A program made the position numbers and the translations under genes. Shown one piece after another: positions 9,244-17,240 of a stretch of DNA of 64,000 bases (its first letter is position 1; every line of letters begins with the position of its first letter). The notes beneath the pieces were generated by a model. The model saw only the letters and a program-made list of their open reading frames with translations, had not been told where the DNA came from and ran no database searches. The stretch is from Alphaproteobacteria bacterium. Its GTDB lineage: Bacteria; Pseudomonadota; Alphaproteobacteria; Micavibrionales; UBA2020. The stretch lies in NCBI GenBank assembly GCA_016794125.1, contig JAEUKT010000002.1:655396-719395 (forward strand), given 5' to 3'.

Positions 9244-9885
9244 GTGAAAGACGATCTGGTCCGTGAAATTCATGGGGTTCTGGATGCCTATATCGAAAAG
9301 GCGAACTACGTCTATTGCCACAAACAAACCGTCTGCCATGTGCTGCTGTCCTGCGAAGGCAGCACGGAATTCCGCACCACTTATCCGCGCCCCCATTTCC
9401 ACCAGCCGCCGGTCGATCTGGAGCGCGAACACGGGTTCAAAGGCATCGCCGGCAATTACAAACTGCCCGAAGGTTTGAAGGCATCCGAATTACAAGGTTA
9501 CGGCGAAATCCTGCGCCACGCCGCGCAGGCGGGCGAATTGTCGGTCGATGAAATGAATGAAAAGTTCGACGAGGTGCTGCTGTCACTCGCCGCCCGTAAT
9601 CCGCAGCTGGCAAAACTTGATCCGGGCGACGATTGGCTCGGCCGCTATAATATCGTGCTGGGCGTCGCCAGCGAATTCAACGTGAAGGATATCCAGTTCT
9701 TCCTCGACACCTTCCCCGATATCGCGCCCAAAGACGATCAGGGACATTACGCCAGATTGTGGGAAAATATCCGCGGCCTGCCGCTCATCTGGATGCCCGC
9801 GCCCGACACGCTCATCAGCATCGCCACGCAGATGCAGGGCAGGGTGATCGAACAGAAGCCGTTGCCGAAATGGAATGCGGGCTGA
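9244..9885 (+). CDS. Conserved-looking soluble hypothetical protein
   Basis: A 213-residue cytoplasmic protein starting at GTG 9244, with AAAAGGCG shortly upstream. It is mixed alpha/beta in character and has no membrane segment or signal peptide. Notable short motifs are YCHKQTVCH near residue 24 and RPHFHQPPVDLEREHG near residue 50, both His/Cys-bearing. I recognise no family. It interrupts the usual hemC-hemD adjacency: it is transcribed opposite to both and convergent with hemC, and a long inverted repeat separates it from hemC. Codon use matches its neighbours, so recent transfer is not obvious. Confidence 0.65.
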   Translation: MKDDLVREIHGVLDAYIEKANYVYCHKQTVCHVLLSCEGSTEFRTTYPRPHFHQPPVDLEREHGFKGIAGNYKLPEGLKASELQGYGEILRHAAQAGELSVDEMNEKFDEVLLSLAARNPQLAKLDPGDDWLGRYNIVLGVASEFNVKDIQFFLDTFPDIAPKDDQGHYARLWENIRGLPLIWMPAPDTLISIATQMQGRVIEQKPLPKWNAG

Positions 9886-9909
9886 GCTTAATCCGAAATT
9901 TTAAACTTA

Positions 9910-10028
9910 CGCCACCCCGCCGCAGGGCGGGGTCCGGCCACGCGGCGTCTGCCGCGTATGTGAGTCATTGCGCTGAGTCATGAGACGCGCGGACGCGCTT
10001 CCGGACCCCGCCCTGCGGCGGGGTGGCG
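9910..10028. repeat. 28-bp perfect inverted repeat, 63-bp spacer
   Basis: The arms at 9910-9937 and 10001-10028 are exact reverse complements, built around CACCCCGCCGCAGGGCGGGG and its complement. The spacer itself has short GC-rich dyads (GCGGC-GTCT-GCCGC). The element fills the convergent gap between the gene ending at 9885 and hemC (ends 10035). It could act as a bidirectional terminator, but the arm length and symmetry look more like a REP/MITE-type mobile repeat. No second copy was seen in this window. Confidence 0.85.
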
Positions 10029-10034
10029 AAATTG

Positions 10035-10964
10035 TTACGCCTTCCCCTGTTGCTTCAGGATATCGCGTCCCGCCGCTTCGCCCAGCGTTTTTGCTTCGCC
10101 GGGGTTGGTGACGTTCATCAGGTATGATACGCGGAACACGCGTTTGCCGTCTTCGGACGCGGCCAGCGCCTCGAATTTCGCGCGGCCCTGCGGGTCGGTT
10201 TCGTGCAGCAGTGCCGCCAGCGGGGTTTTGCACGATCCGTCCATCGTCGCCAGAAAAGCGCGCTCTGCCGTCACGCGCAATTCGGTTTTGTAGCAATGGA
10301 TGGGCGCCAGCAACGCCTGTGTTTCGCGGTCGCTGCTCCGCACCTCGATGCCAACGGCGCCCTGCGCGACGGCGGGCAGCATTTCATCGGTCGATAAATA
10401 ATGCTGGATCAGGCTTTCCTGACCCAACCGTTTCAATCCGGCGGCGGCCAGCAGCGTGGCATCCACCACGCCTTCCTCCAGCTTCTTCAGCCGCGTGCCC
10501 ACATTGCCGCGGAACGTCACGACCTTTAAATCGGGGCGCTGCGCCAGCACCAATGCCTGACGGCGCAGGCTGGATGTGCCCACCACCGAACCCGGCGGCA
10601 GCGTGGCAATCGAATTTGCCTTCAGCGAAAAAAACGCGTCGCGTACATCTTCGCGCGGCAGCAGGCAGGGGATGCTCAAACCGTCCGGCAGTTGCGTCGG
10701 CATGTCCTTCATCGAATGCACGGCGCAGTCGATGCCGCCGTCCAGCAGGGCGTCTTCGATCTCTTTGGTGAACAGGCCCTTGCCGCCGACTTCGGATAAC
10801 GGGCGGTCCTGTATGCGGTCGCCGCTGGTCACGATCTTGACGATCTCCACCGCGCCCTCCGCCTTCAAATGCGGGTGCTTCGCCTGCAAGGCGGCGATCA
10901 ACAGATGGGTCTGGGCAAGGGCGAGGGGGCTGCCCCGCGTGCCGATTTTCAATGTGGCTTTCAT
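10035..10964 (-). CDS. hemC: Hydroxymethylbilane synthase (porphobilinogen deaminase)
   Basis: A 309-residue cytoplasmic enzyme that joins four porphobilinogen molecules into hydroxymethylbilane, the substrate of HemD. The N-terminus KIGTRGSPLALAQ is the family signature. DGSCKTP near residue 240 holds the Cys that carries the dipyrromethane cofactor. Arg-rich substrate-binding segments (GTSSLRRQA, TFRGNVGTRL) are intact. The ATG at 10964 matches the family start; the longer frame to 11000 adds only a basic extension. It is normally next to hemD; here a 213-codon gene and the inverted repeat separate them. Confidence 0.95.
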   Translation of the reverse strand: MKATLKIGTRGSPLALAQTHLLIAALQAKHPHLKAEGAVEIVKIVTSGDRIQDRPLSEVGGKGLFTKEIEDALLDGGIDCAVHSMKDMPTQLPDGLSIPCLLPREDVRDAFFSLKANSIATLPPGSVVGTSSLRRQALVLAQRPDLKVVTFRGNVGTRLKKLEEGVVDATLLAAAGLKRLGQESLIQHYLSTDEMLPAVAQGAVGIEVRSSDRETQALLAPIHCYKTELRVTAERAFLATMDGSCKTPLAALLHETDPQGRAKFEALAASEDGKRVFRVSYLMNVTNPGEAKTLGEAAGRDILKQQGKA

Positions 10965-11318
10965 AGGGGCAGTTATACGGCGGCGGGGGCTTCGAATCAA
11001 ATTTTTGGGTGCAAAAGTAATAAAATTATACTCATCTAGAGCATATTATGGGAATGAAATTAAAATAATTCAGATAGCGCGGGATTCGCCGTATTTACAA
11101 GCATTTCAGGGTGATGCTATTCCACTATCGAAAATAGAAACATCTTCAGGAAAATCGCGACACAACCGAACTTGACGGTTTTGCCGCGCCCAAGGTATGT
11201 AGGACATATGCACCCCACTTTCTTTACGGGAACGATCTCAACCACCCTCACATGAGGCGGGGCGCATATTGCTGCGAATAAAAAACGAAAAACAATTTAA
11301 ACAGGAGCACAGAAGACA
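10965..11318. promoter_or_regulatory. AT-rich divergent control region between hemC and the SPFH genes
   Basis: A 354-bp non-coding stretch, clearly richer in A/T than its surroundings, between two divergent genes. It holds an interrupted palindrome at 11027-11045 (TATACTC-N5-GAGCATA), a one-mismatch match to the TATGCT-N7-AGCATA dyads at 36785 and 38266. Upstream of the SPFH start there is a good ribosome site (CAGGAG) about 12 nt before the ATG at 11319. No ORF in it has coding character. Confidence 0.5.
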
Positions 11319-12275
11319 ATGATTTTAGAAACCGCACTTATCGCAGGCGCAGTCATCGCTGGTGGCGGCGCTGCTGTCGGCTGGCTTTCCAGCATGATCA
11401 TGAATGTCCGCGAAAAGCAGGAAGTCCTGATCGAAAGCTTCGGCAAATATACGAAAACCGTGAACACCCCTGGCCTGCGCCTGAAAAAACCCTGGCCGTT
11501 TGAAACCGTCGCCGAACGCGTGCCGACCGCGCTGCAGGAATTCAAGGAAGACCTCGCCACCAAAACCAAAGACAACATCTTCGTGACCGTGCCGATCAAG
11601 ATGCACCTCGAAGTTCAGGATTCGAAAAAATACCACTATGAATCGAACGACCCGCTGAAACAGGTGATGAGCCGCGTGGCCGCAACTGTGAAGCAGCTGA
11701 CATCTAACATGGACTTCGCGGAACTCTATCAGGCGCGCCAGACGATTTCGGATCAGGTGCGCGATAACGTGGGCAAGGAAATCGAAACCCTCTACGGCAT
11801 GCGTCTCGTCGACGTGATCGTCGATGAACCGCACGCGCCGCAGGACCTGCAGAACAAGTACAACAACGTCAAGGGCTCCGAAATGGAACGCCAGACGATG
11901 CTGAACATGGCTGAAGCCGAAAAGAAACGCATGATCCTTGAAGCCGAAGGCCGCAAGGAAGCGCAGAAACTGGACGGCGAAGGTATCGCGGCCCAGCGTT
12001 CCGCGATCTTCGAAAACTACGCGCAGCAGTTCAATAAACTGGCGAAGGAAGGGCTGTCGGAAGAAATGGCGCACCAGATCATCACGCTCGCCATGCAGAA
12101 CGACACCATCCGCGACGCGGCGAAAAATGGCAACATCATCATCACCAGCGGCAACGCGAGCGATGTGCTGAGCCAGATGCAGGCACTCGGCAAATCGCTG
12201 ACCAAGCCCGCGAACGGCAACTCGGCCGACGGCATCGCAAGCCCCGCCGCGCATAAACCGCCGAAACAAGGCTAA
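11319..12275 (+). CDS. SPFH/band-7 (stomatin/HflC-like) membrane protein, first copy
   Basis: A 318-residue protein with an N-terminal hydrophobic anchor (residues 3-28), an SPFH/band-7 domain (about 30-185) and a charged coiled coil (190-235) rich in Ala/Glu/Lys. The family forms membrane-bound oligomeric cages or microdomains, often controlling proteases or channels. The tail is low complexity and ends HKPPKQG. A paralogue follows at 12361; the two are alike along their whole length, including the shared [10 protein letters not shown] segment and an identical tail, so they arose by tandem duplication. They sit between hemC and tsaD, which are usually closer in relatives. Confidence 0.85.
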   Translation: MILETALIAGAVIAGGGAAVGWLSSMIMNVREKQEVLIESFGKYTKTVNTPGLRLKKPWPFETVAERVPTALQEFKEDLATKTKDNIFVTVPIKMHLEVQDSKKYHYESNDPLKQVMSRVAATVKQLTSNMDFAELYQARQTISDQVRDNVGKEIETLYGMRLVDVIVDEPHAPQDLQNKYNNVKGSEMERQTMLNMAEAEKKRMILEAEGRKEAQKLDGEGIAAQRSAIFENYAQQFNKLAKEGLSEEMAHQIITLAMQNDTIRDAAKNGNIIITSGNASDVLSQMQALGKSLTKPANGNSADGIASPAAHKPPKQG

Positions 12276-12298
12276 TCAACAACCCCTACAACCGGAAA

Positions 12299-12326
12299 CG
12301 GCCTGCGGAATCAACCCCGCAGGCCG
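12299..12326 (+). terminator. Hairpin between the two SPFH genes
   Basis: Ten-bp arms CGGCCTGCGG (12299-12308) and CCGCAGGCCG (12317-12326), 8-nt loop, followed by CTTT. The weak T tract suggests partial termination or an mRNA-stabilising stem that sets the ratio of the two SPFH proteins. Confidence 0.6.
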
Positions 12327-12360
12327 CTTTCGCCTCGAAACAAAAAAGGAAAAAGACACA

Positions 12361-13239
12361 ATGGCATTTATCTTCACCGTCCGCGAAAAAGAAGCGGTCA
12401 TCATGCAAAGCTTCGGCAAATACACGCAGACCATCACCACCCCCGGCATCACGGTCGTGCCGCCCTGGCACAATATCGCGGCGCGCGTCGACCTATCCAT
12501 CAAACAGGGCGAAGAAACGCTTTCCACGAAAACCAAGGACGATATTTTCGTCTCCATCCCGATCAAGATGCATTTGCAGGTGACGGATGCGAAGCGTTAC
12601 CATTACGACAGCAACAAGCCCGACGAACAGGTCAAGGCACGCGTGGCCGCGACCGTGAAGCAGCTCGTCTCCGGCATGGAATTCATCGAACTGTACCAGA
12701 CCCGCGAACAAATCTCCGAACTCGCGCGCCAGAAGGTCGGCAAGGAAATCGAAGACCTGTATGGCATGCGTCTGGTCGATGTGATCGTCGACGAACCCCA
12801 TGCGGATGCGCAGGCGAAGGCGTCATTCTCCTCCGTCAAAGAAGCGGAGCGCAATAAGCTCGCCGCTCAGAACGATTCCGAAGCGATCAAGATGCGCATC
12901 ATCGCCGAAGCCGAAGCGCGCAAAGAGGCGCTCCGCCTGCACGGCGAAGGCATCGCGGCGCAGCGCAACGCGATCTTTGAAAACTACGCCGAACAGTTCA
13001 ACAAGCTGGCGCAAAAGGGCATGTCGCCCGAAATGGCGCACGAGGTCATCACCCTTGCGATGGCGCTCGACACCACGCGCGACGCGGCCGAAAAGGGCAA
13101 CCTGATCGTGACAACGACGAATGCGAACGAACTGCTGGGCCAGATGCAGACGCTCGGCAAGACGCTGACCAAGCCGGCCGCACCCCAGAACGACAACCTG
13201 GCCGCGCCCGCCGCGCACAAGCCCCCGAAACAGGGCTAA
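12361..13239 (+). CDS. SPFH/band-7 protein, second copy, without the N-terminal anchor
   Basis: A 292-residue paralogue of the preceding protein. It starts directly in the band-7 domain ([17 protein letters not shown]) and lacks the N-terminal hydrophobic helix, so it probably reaches the membrane by assembling with its partner. The coiled coil spans about 165-215 and the tail again ends [15 protein letters not shown] precedes the ATG by 9 nt. Two related SPFH subunits in tandem recall HflK/HflC pairs, but neither resembles HflK and no hflX or ftsH is adjacent, so a hetero-oligomer is inference. Confidence 0.83.
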   Translation: MAFIFTVREKEAVIMQSFGKYTQTITTPGITVVPPWHNIAARVDLSIKQGEETLSTKTKDDIFVSIPIKMHLQVTDAKRYHYDSNKPDEQVKARVAATVKQLVSGMEFIELYQTREQISELARQKVGKEIEDLYGMRLVDVIVDEPHADAQAKASFSSVKEAERNKLAAQNDSEAIKMRIIAEAEARKEALRLHGEGIAAQRNAIFENYAEQFNKLAQKGMSPEMAHEVITLAMALDTTRDAAEKGNLIVTTTNANELLGQMQTLGKTLTKPAAPQNDNLAAPAAHKPPKQG

Positions 13240-13261
13240 GCGCAGGGTCAAAACCCTTAAC

Positions 13262-13298
13262 AAACGGCCCCGTTGCAAAACGGGGCCGTTTTGCTTTT
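13262..13298 (+). terminator. Strong rho-independent terminator after the SPFH pair
   Basis: Thirteen-bp perfect arms (13262-13274 and 13279-13291, core ACGGCCCCGTT) with a GCAA tetraloop, followed by a T-rich run at 13294-13298. It closes the SPFH operon and separates it from tsaD. Confidence 0.92.
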
Positions 13299-13306
13299 TG
13301 GCGCGG

Positions 13307-13327
13307 GGCTATGCTATAACCATAGCC
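13307..13327 (+). promoter_or_regulatory. Inverted repeat abutting the tsaD start codon
   Basis: GGCTATG (13307-13313), N7, CATAGCC (13321-13327), ending one base before the tsaD ATG. No Shine-Dalgarno sequence lies between it and the start. It contains TATGCT as a possible -10 element, which would give a leader of only a few bases. It could be an operator or a translation-controlling stem; neither is proved. Confidence 0.45.
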
Positions 13328-14395
13328 ATGAAAGTACTGGGCATCGAAACCAGCTGCGACGAAACCGCCGTCGCCGTTGTCACATCGGAAAAGCAGATTC
13401 TGGCGAACCTTGTGTTGAGCCAGATGGAACATGTGCAATTCGGCGGCGTGGTGCCTGAAATCGCCGCGCGCGCGCATCTGACGCATATCGATACGCTGGT
13501 GGCGCAGGCTTTGGCGCAATCGAAACTGACGTTCAAAGATCTAGACGGCATCGCCGTCACCGCCGGCCCCGGCCTGATCGGCGGCGTGCTGGTGGGCGTG
13601 ATGACGGCGAAAGCAATATCGGCCGTGCATGGCACGCCATTGATCGGCGTTAATCACCTTGAAGGCCATGCGCTGACCGTGCGGCTGACCGATGACGTAA
13701 AATTCCCCTACCTGCTGCTGCTGGTTTCCGGCGGGCATTGCCAGTTATTGATTGTCGAAGGTGTCGGCAAATATAAACGCATCGGCACCACCATCGACGA
13801 TGCGGCGGGCGAGGCGTTTGATAAAACGTCGAAACTGCTGGGGCTCGGTTATCCCGGCGGGCCTGCGGTGGAACGCATGGCGGCATCCTGCGGCACGCCC
13901 GACCGCGCGCGCAAAAAATTTCCGCTGCCGAAACCGATGGTGGGCAAGCCCGGCTGCGATTTTTCCTTCTCCGGCCTGAAAACCGCCGTGCGCCGCATGG
14001 CCGATGCCCTGCCCGAAGAAATCCCGCAGGAAGATTTAGTGGATATCTGCTTTGCGTTTCAGGATGTGGTGGCCGATGTGCTGTCCGACCGCGTGAAAAA
14101 CGCGATTGCTATTTACAAAAACCGCTGCCCCAATGCCCATGCGCTGGTTGTGGCGGGCGGCGTTGCGGCGAACAAGGCGCTGCGCGGCGTACTGGAAAAA
14201 ATCTCATCGGATGCCGGTTTGCGTTTTATCGCGCCGCCGCTGAAACTCTGCACCGATAACGCCGCCATGATCGCCTGGGCGGGCATGGAACGGCTGCAAC
14301 TGGGGCAGACCGATGCACCCGATTTCAAGGTCCATGCGCGCTGGCCGCTCGACCCCGATGCGCCGGTCGCCCAAATCAAATCGCAAAGGATATAA
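13328..14395 (+). CDS. tsaD: tRNA N6-threonylcarbamoyladenosine transferase TsaD
   Basis: A 355-residue enzyme that transfers the threonylcarbamoyl group to A37 of ANN-decoding tRNAs. The N-terminus [17 protein letters not shown] is the family signature. HLEGH near residue 114 provides the metal-binding histidines, and the Gly-rich ATP loops ([21 protein letters not shown]) are intact. The start is fixed by that conserved N-terminus. Its stop is one base from the gpsA start, so tsaD and gpsA form an operon, an arrangement common in alphaproteobacteria beside hemC. Confidence 0.96.
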   Translation: MKVLGIETSCDETAVAVVTSEKQILANLVLSQMEHVQFGGVVPEIAARAHLTHIDTLVAQALAQSKLTFKDLDGIAVTAGPGLIGGVLVGVMTAKAISAVHGTPLIGVNHLEGHALTVRLTDDVKFPYLLLLVSGGHCQLLIVEGVGKYKRIGTTIDDAAGEAFDKTSKLLGLGYPGGPAVERMAASCGTPDRARKKFPLPKPMVGKPGCDFSFSGLKTAVRRMADALPEEIPQEDLVDICFAFQDVVADVLSDRVKNAIAIYKNRCPNAHALVVAGGVAANKALRGVLEKISSDAGLRFIAPPLKLCTDNAAMIAWAGMERLQLGQTDAPDFKVHARWPLDPDAPVAQIKSQRI

Positions 14396-14396
14396 A

Positions 14397-15404
14397 ATGT
14401 CCGGAATCCAAAATATCGCCGTCATCGGCGGCGGTTCATGGGGCACGGCGCTGGCGCAGATTTTTGCACAAGCCGGGCGCGATGTTATTTTGTTTGCCCG
14501 CGATGCGGGGCTGGCCGAAAAAATCAACACCACCCACGAAAACCCGACCTATCTTGCGGGCGCGAAACTGGATGCGCGGCTGAAGGCGACGGCGGATCTT
14601 GCCGCTGCGGTAAAAACCGCACAGCTGGTGATGCTCGTCACGCCTACGCAATATTTGCGCGACACGATGAAGAAACTTGCGCCCCTGCTGCCCGCCGCCG
14701 TGCCGGTGCTGAACGCGTCCAAGGGCATCGAAATGACGACGGGCTATTTGTTGTCCGAAGTCGCGGCGGAAATCCTGCCGGGCCATCCCTATGCCGCTTT
14801 CTCCGGCCCCACCTTTGCAACCGAAGCGGTGCGCGGGCTGCCCACCGCCATCACGCTCGCCACTACGGCTGATGCGAAAATCGCGCAGACATGGGCAACA
14901 GCCCTGCGCGGGCGCGCCTTCCGTCCTTATCTGTCCGACGATGTGATCGGCGTTGAAATCGCGGGCGCGCTCAAAAACGTCATCGCAATCGCCTGCGGTA
15001 TCGTCGAGGGGCGCGGGCTTGGCCAGAACGCAAAAGCCGCCGTGATGACGCGCGGCATCGCTGAAATCCGCCGCCTTGGCGTGAAGCGCGGCGCGAAACC
15101 GGAAACATTCCTCGGCCTGGCGGGGCTTGGCGACCTCACGCTCACTTGTTCATCGATGACGTCCCGCAACTATTCGCTGGGGTTTGAACTGGGGCAGGGC
15201 AAGCCGCTGAAGCAAATTTTGGCCGAGCGCAAATCGGTGTCGGAAGGCGTCACAACATCATGGGCGGTCGCCGATTACGCGGCGGCGCATGATGTCGATA
15301 TGCCGATATGTCTCGCGGTCAAGGAAATCCTGCATAACGGCGCGAATGTGGATGATATCGTGATGGGCCTGCTGTCACGCGACCTGAAAAACGAAAACCA
15401 TTAA
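14397..15404 (+). CDS. gpsA: NAD(P)-dependent glycerol-3-phosphate dehydrogenase
   Basis: A 335-residue cytoplasmic enzyme reducing dihydroxyacetone phosphate to sn-glycerol-3-phosphate for phospholipid synthesis. The Rossmann motif GGGSWGTALAQ sits at residues 10-20, NASKGIE carries a conserved Lys, and the C-terminal EGVTTSWAV helix is typical. The ATG at 14397 is preceded by AAAGGA and lies one base after the tsaD stop. Its 3' end overlaps the convergent phosphatase gene by 4 bp. Confidence 0.95.
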   Translation: MSGIQNIAVIGGGSWGTALAQIFAQAGRDVILFARDAGLAEKINTTHENPTYLAGAKLDARLKATADLAAAVKTAQLVMLVTPTQYLRDTMKKLAPLLPAAVPVLNASKGIEMTTGYLLSEVAAEILPGHPYAAFSGPTFATEAVRGLPTAITLATTADAKIAQTWATALRGRAFRPYLSDDVIGVEIAGALKNVIAIACGIVEGRGLGQNAKAAVMTRGIAEIRRLGVKRGAKPETFLGLAGLGDLTLTCSSMTSRNYSLGFELGQGKPLKQILAERKSVSEGVTTSWAVADYAAAHDVDMPICLAVKEILHNGANVDDIVMGLLSRDLKNENH

Positions 15405-16021
15405 GGCTTCGGCGGTATCAGACCCGGCGGCGCTTTTTCCGGATGCATCCTTGCGAACCATTCGGGGCGCTCCCGCATCATGTCGCGGCGGTTGCTTTCG
15501 GCCTGCGCGCGGCGGGCGGAAATTTCAGGGTGGTCCAGCACGGCCTGCAGCAGCTTGCCGCCGCGTCCCGCCAGCTGATCGACCATTTCCATGACGATGA
15601 TATTGGGTGCCGCCTGCGGGCGTATCGCCAGCAGCATGTCGATCAATTCATTCTCCGGCTTTTCGGGATGCAGCAGCGCCATTGCGCCCAGCGCCATCGC
15701 GGTCGACCGCGCCTTGCCGGCATGGCAATGGATAATCACGGGGCCGGTCGCGGCATGTTCCATGATGAATTCCAAACCCTCTTTCACCTGTTTCAGGTCG
15801 GGGCCGTCCTTCACGGGCTGTTCAGAATCCCAGAACACCAGAATTTTTTGGGCGATCTCGGCATGGCCGTGGGCGGCCAGGCGCGGGGCGGAGCCGTTCT
15901 TGTCCAGCGACGCGCCCGGATGTTCGATCGACAGCACGGCGGAAACGGGCGTGCCCGCCGCGTCCTGCGCGGCGACGGTTTTCAGCACTTCATTGGCGCG
16001 GCAAATGATGATGTCGGTCAT
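15401..16021 (-). CDS. Dual-specificity/tyrosine phosphatase-like protein
   Basis: A 206-residue soluble protein with the cysteine-phosphatase loop HCHAGKARS at residues 98-106: Cys99 would be the nucleophile and Arg105 the phosphate binder. Aspartates at about 65 and 73 are candidates for the general acid. The C-terminal 50 residues are charged and Pro-rich. The substrate could be phosphotyrosine, a lipid or a nucleotide; the sequence does not say. It is convergent with gpsA (4-bp overlap) and divergent from the EVE gene, a position often occupied by small accessory genes in this conserved block. Confidence 0.8.
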   Translation of the reverse strand: MTDIIICRANEVLKTVAAQDAAGTPVSAVLSIEHPGASLDKNGSAPRLAAHGHAEIAQKILVFWDSEQPVKDGPDLKQVKEGLEFIMEHAATGPVIIHCHAGKARSTAMALGAMALLHPEKPENELIDMLLAIRPQAAPNIIVMEMVDQLAGRGGKLLQAVLDHPEISARRAQAESNRRDMMRERPEWFARMHPEKAPPGLIPPKP

Positions 16022-16123
16022 GGGAATTTTATACTCCGAATCCCGTTATTATGCAAACGGCCAATAAAGCGGGTTTTTCATGCGCGAATCCAATGCTAAA
16101 ACCAAAGAAAAATGGAGGGCGCT

Positions 16124-16534
16124 ATGGCCTACTGGCTGATGAAATCCGAACCCGATGCCTATAGCTGGCAGCAATTCGTGAAGGATAAAAAATCCGGCTG
16201 GACCGGCGTGCGCAATTATCAGGCCGCCAATAACATGAAGGCGATGAAGACCGGCGACACCTGCTTTTTCTATCACTCGAATGAAGGCAAGGAAATCGTC
16301 GGCACGATGACGGTGACAAAACTTTACCACCCCGACCCGACGGACGAGACGCAAAAATTCGGCATGGTCGAGGTTACCGCCGGCGCGCCGCTGAAAAATT
16401 TCGTGACGCTCGCCGATATCAAGGCGCATCCGGTGTTGAAAAACATGGCGCTGGTGAAACAATCGCGCCTGTCGGTGTCGCCCGTCACGGCGGAAGAAGC
16501 GAAAATCATCAAGAAACTGGGCGGCGTCGCGTGA
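16124..16534 (+). CDS. EVE-domain protein (PUA-like)
   Basis: A 136-residue single-domain protein starting MAYWLMKSEPDAYSW, the EVE-domain signature of thymocyte nuclear protein 1 homologues. The aromatic cage residues and WTGVRNYQAANN segment are typical. EVE domains belong to the PUA/YTH superfamily and bind modified bases in nucleic acid. GGAGGG at 16114-16119 sits 4 nt before the chosen ATG at 16124; a frame start at 16112 would put that site inside the gene. The stop overlaps the next start (GTGA). Confidence 0.92.
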   Translation: MAYWLMKSEPDAYSWQQFVKDKKSGWTGVRNYQAANNMKAMKTGDTCFFYHSNEGKEIVGTMTVTKLYHPDPTDETQKFGMVEVTAGAPLKNFVTLADIKAHPVLKNMALVKQSRLSVSPVTAEEAKIIKKLGGVA

Positions 16535-17097
16535 CTAACGGATTCAAATACGACACGAATTGGTGCGTTATCACGGGCGCGCCGTCATCGGGCAAGACAT
16601 CTGTCATCGATGAACTGGCAAAACGCGGCTATCCCATCCAGACCGAAGTCGCCCGCGAATTGATCGAAGAATGTTTGCGCCACGGCATGACGCTCGCCGA
16701 AATTCGTGGCGCAGAATATGTGCAGGAACTGCAGCGCAAGATTTTACGTTTCAAGCTGGCGCGCGAATCCGCGCTTGATGAAAAGAAGATGGTTTTCGCC
16801 GACCGCGGCACGCCCGACAGCATCGTCTATTTCAAGCTGGCGGGCATCGACGCGAAACAGGCGATCGAGGCGTCGCATCTTTATCATTACCGCGCCGTGT
16901 TCATGCTCGACCGTTTGCCGCTGGTGAAGGACGGGGTCAGGTCGGAAAACGATGCGCAGGCTGAAAAAATCGGCGACCAGATAGAATCGGCCTATCGCGC
17001 GCTGGGTTATGAATTGATCGCCGTGCCGGTGCTGCCGGTGCATGATCGCGTCGATTTCATCCTGCAAAAACTCGGGCTGCCGAAGCAGAAGGAATAA
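16531..17097 (+). CDS. P-loop ATPase, AAA_28/NadR-kinase-like
   Basis: A 188-residue single P-loop domain. The Walker A motif ITGAPSSGKTS begins at residue 14 and a Walker-B-like MVFADRG lies near residue 87. The pattern fits the AAA_28 group, related to the kinase domain of NadR. It starts at a GTG that overlaps the EVE stop, so the two are translationally coupled. The phosphorylated or hydrolysed substrate is unknown; coupling to an EVE protein hints at nucleotide or RNA metabolism, as inference only. Confidence 0.8.
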   Translation: MTNGFKYDTNWCVITGAPSSGKTSVIDELAKRGYPIQTEVARELIEECLRHGMTLAEIRGAEYVQELQRKILRFKLARESALDEKKMVFADRGTPDSIVYFKLAGIDAKQAIEASHLYHYRAVFMLDRLPLVKDGVRSENDAQAEKIGDQIESAYRALGYELIAVPVLPVHDRVDFILQKLGLPKQKE

Positions 17098-17240
17098 AAT
17101 TATTCCCTTATGGCATATTGCGCCGCAGCAACCCGCATAACGCAATAGACGCGCGGAAAAACGCTGGTATTCTTGTGTTTCTGAAATTTCCCGGGCGCTT
17201 TGCGCCTGCCGTGTGACGCCGATTTTAAAGGAGCATTTCC

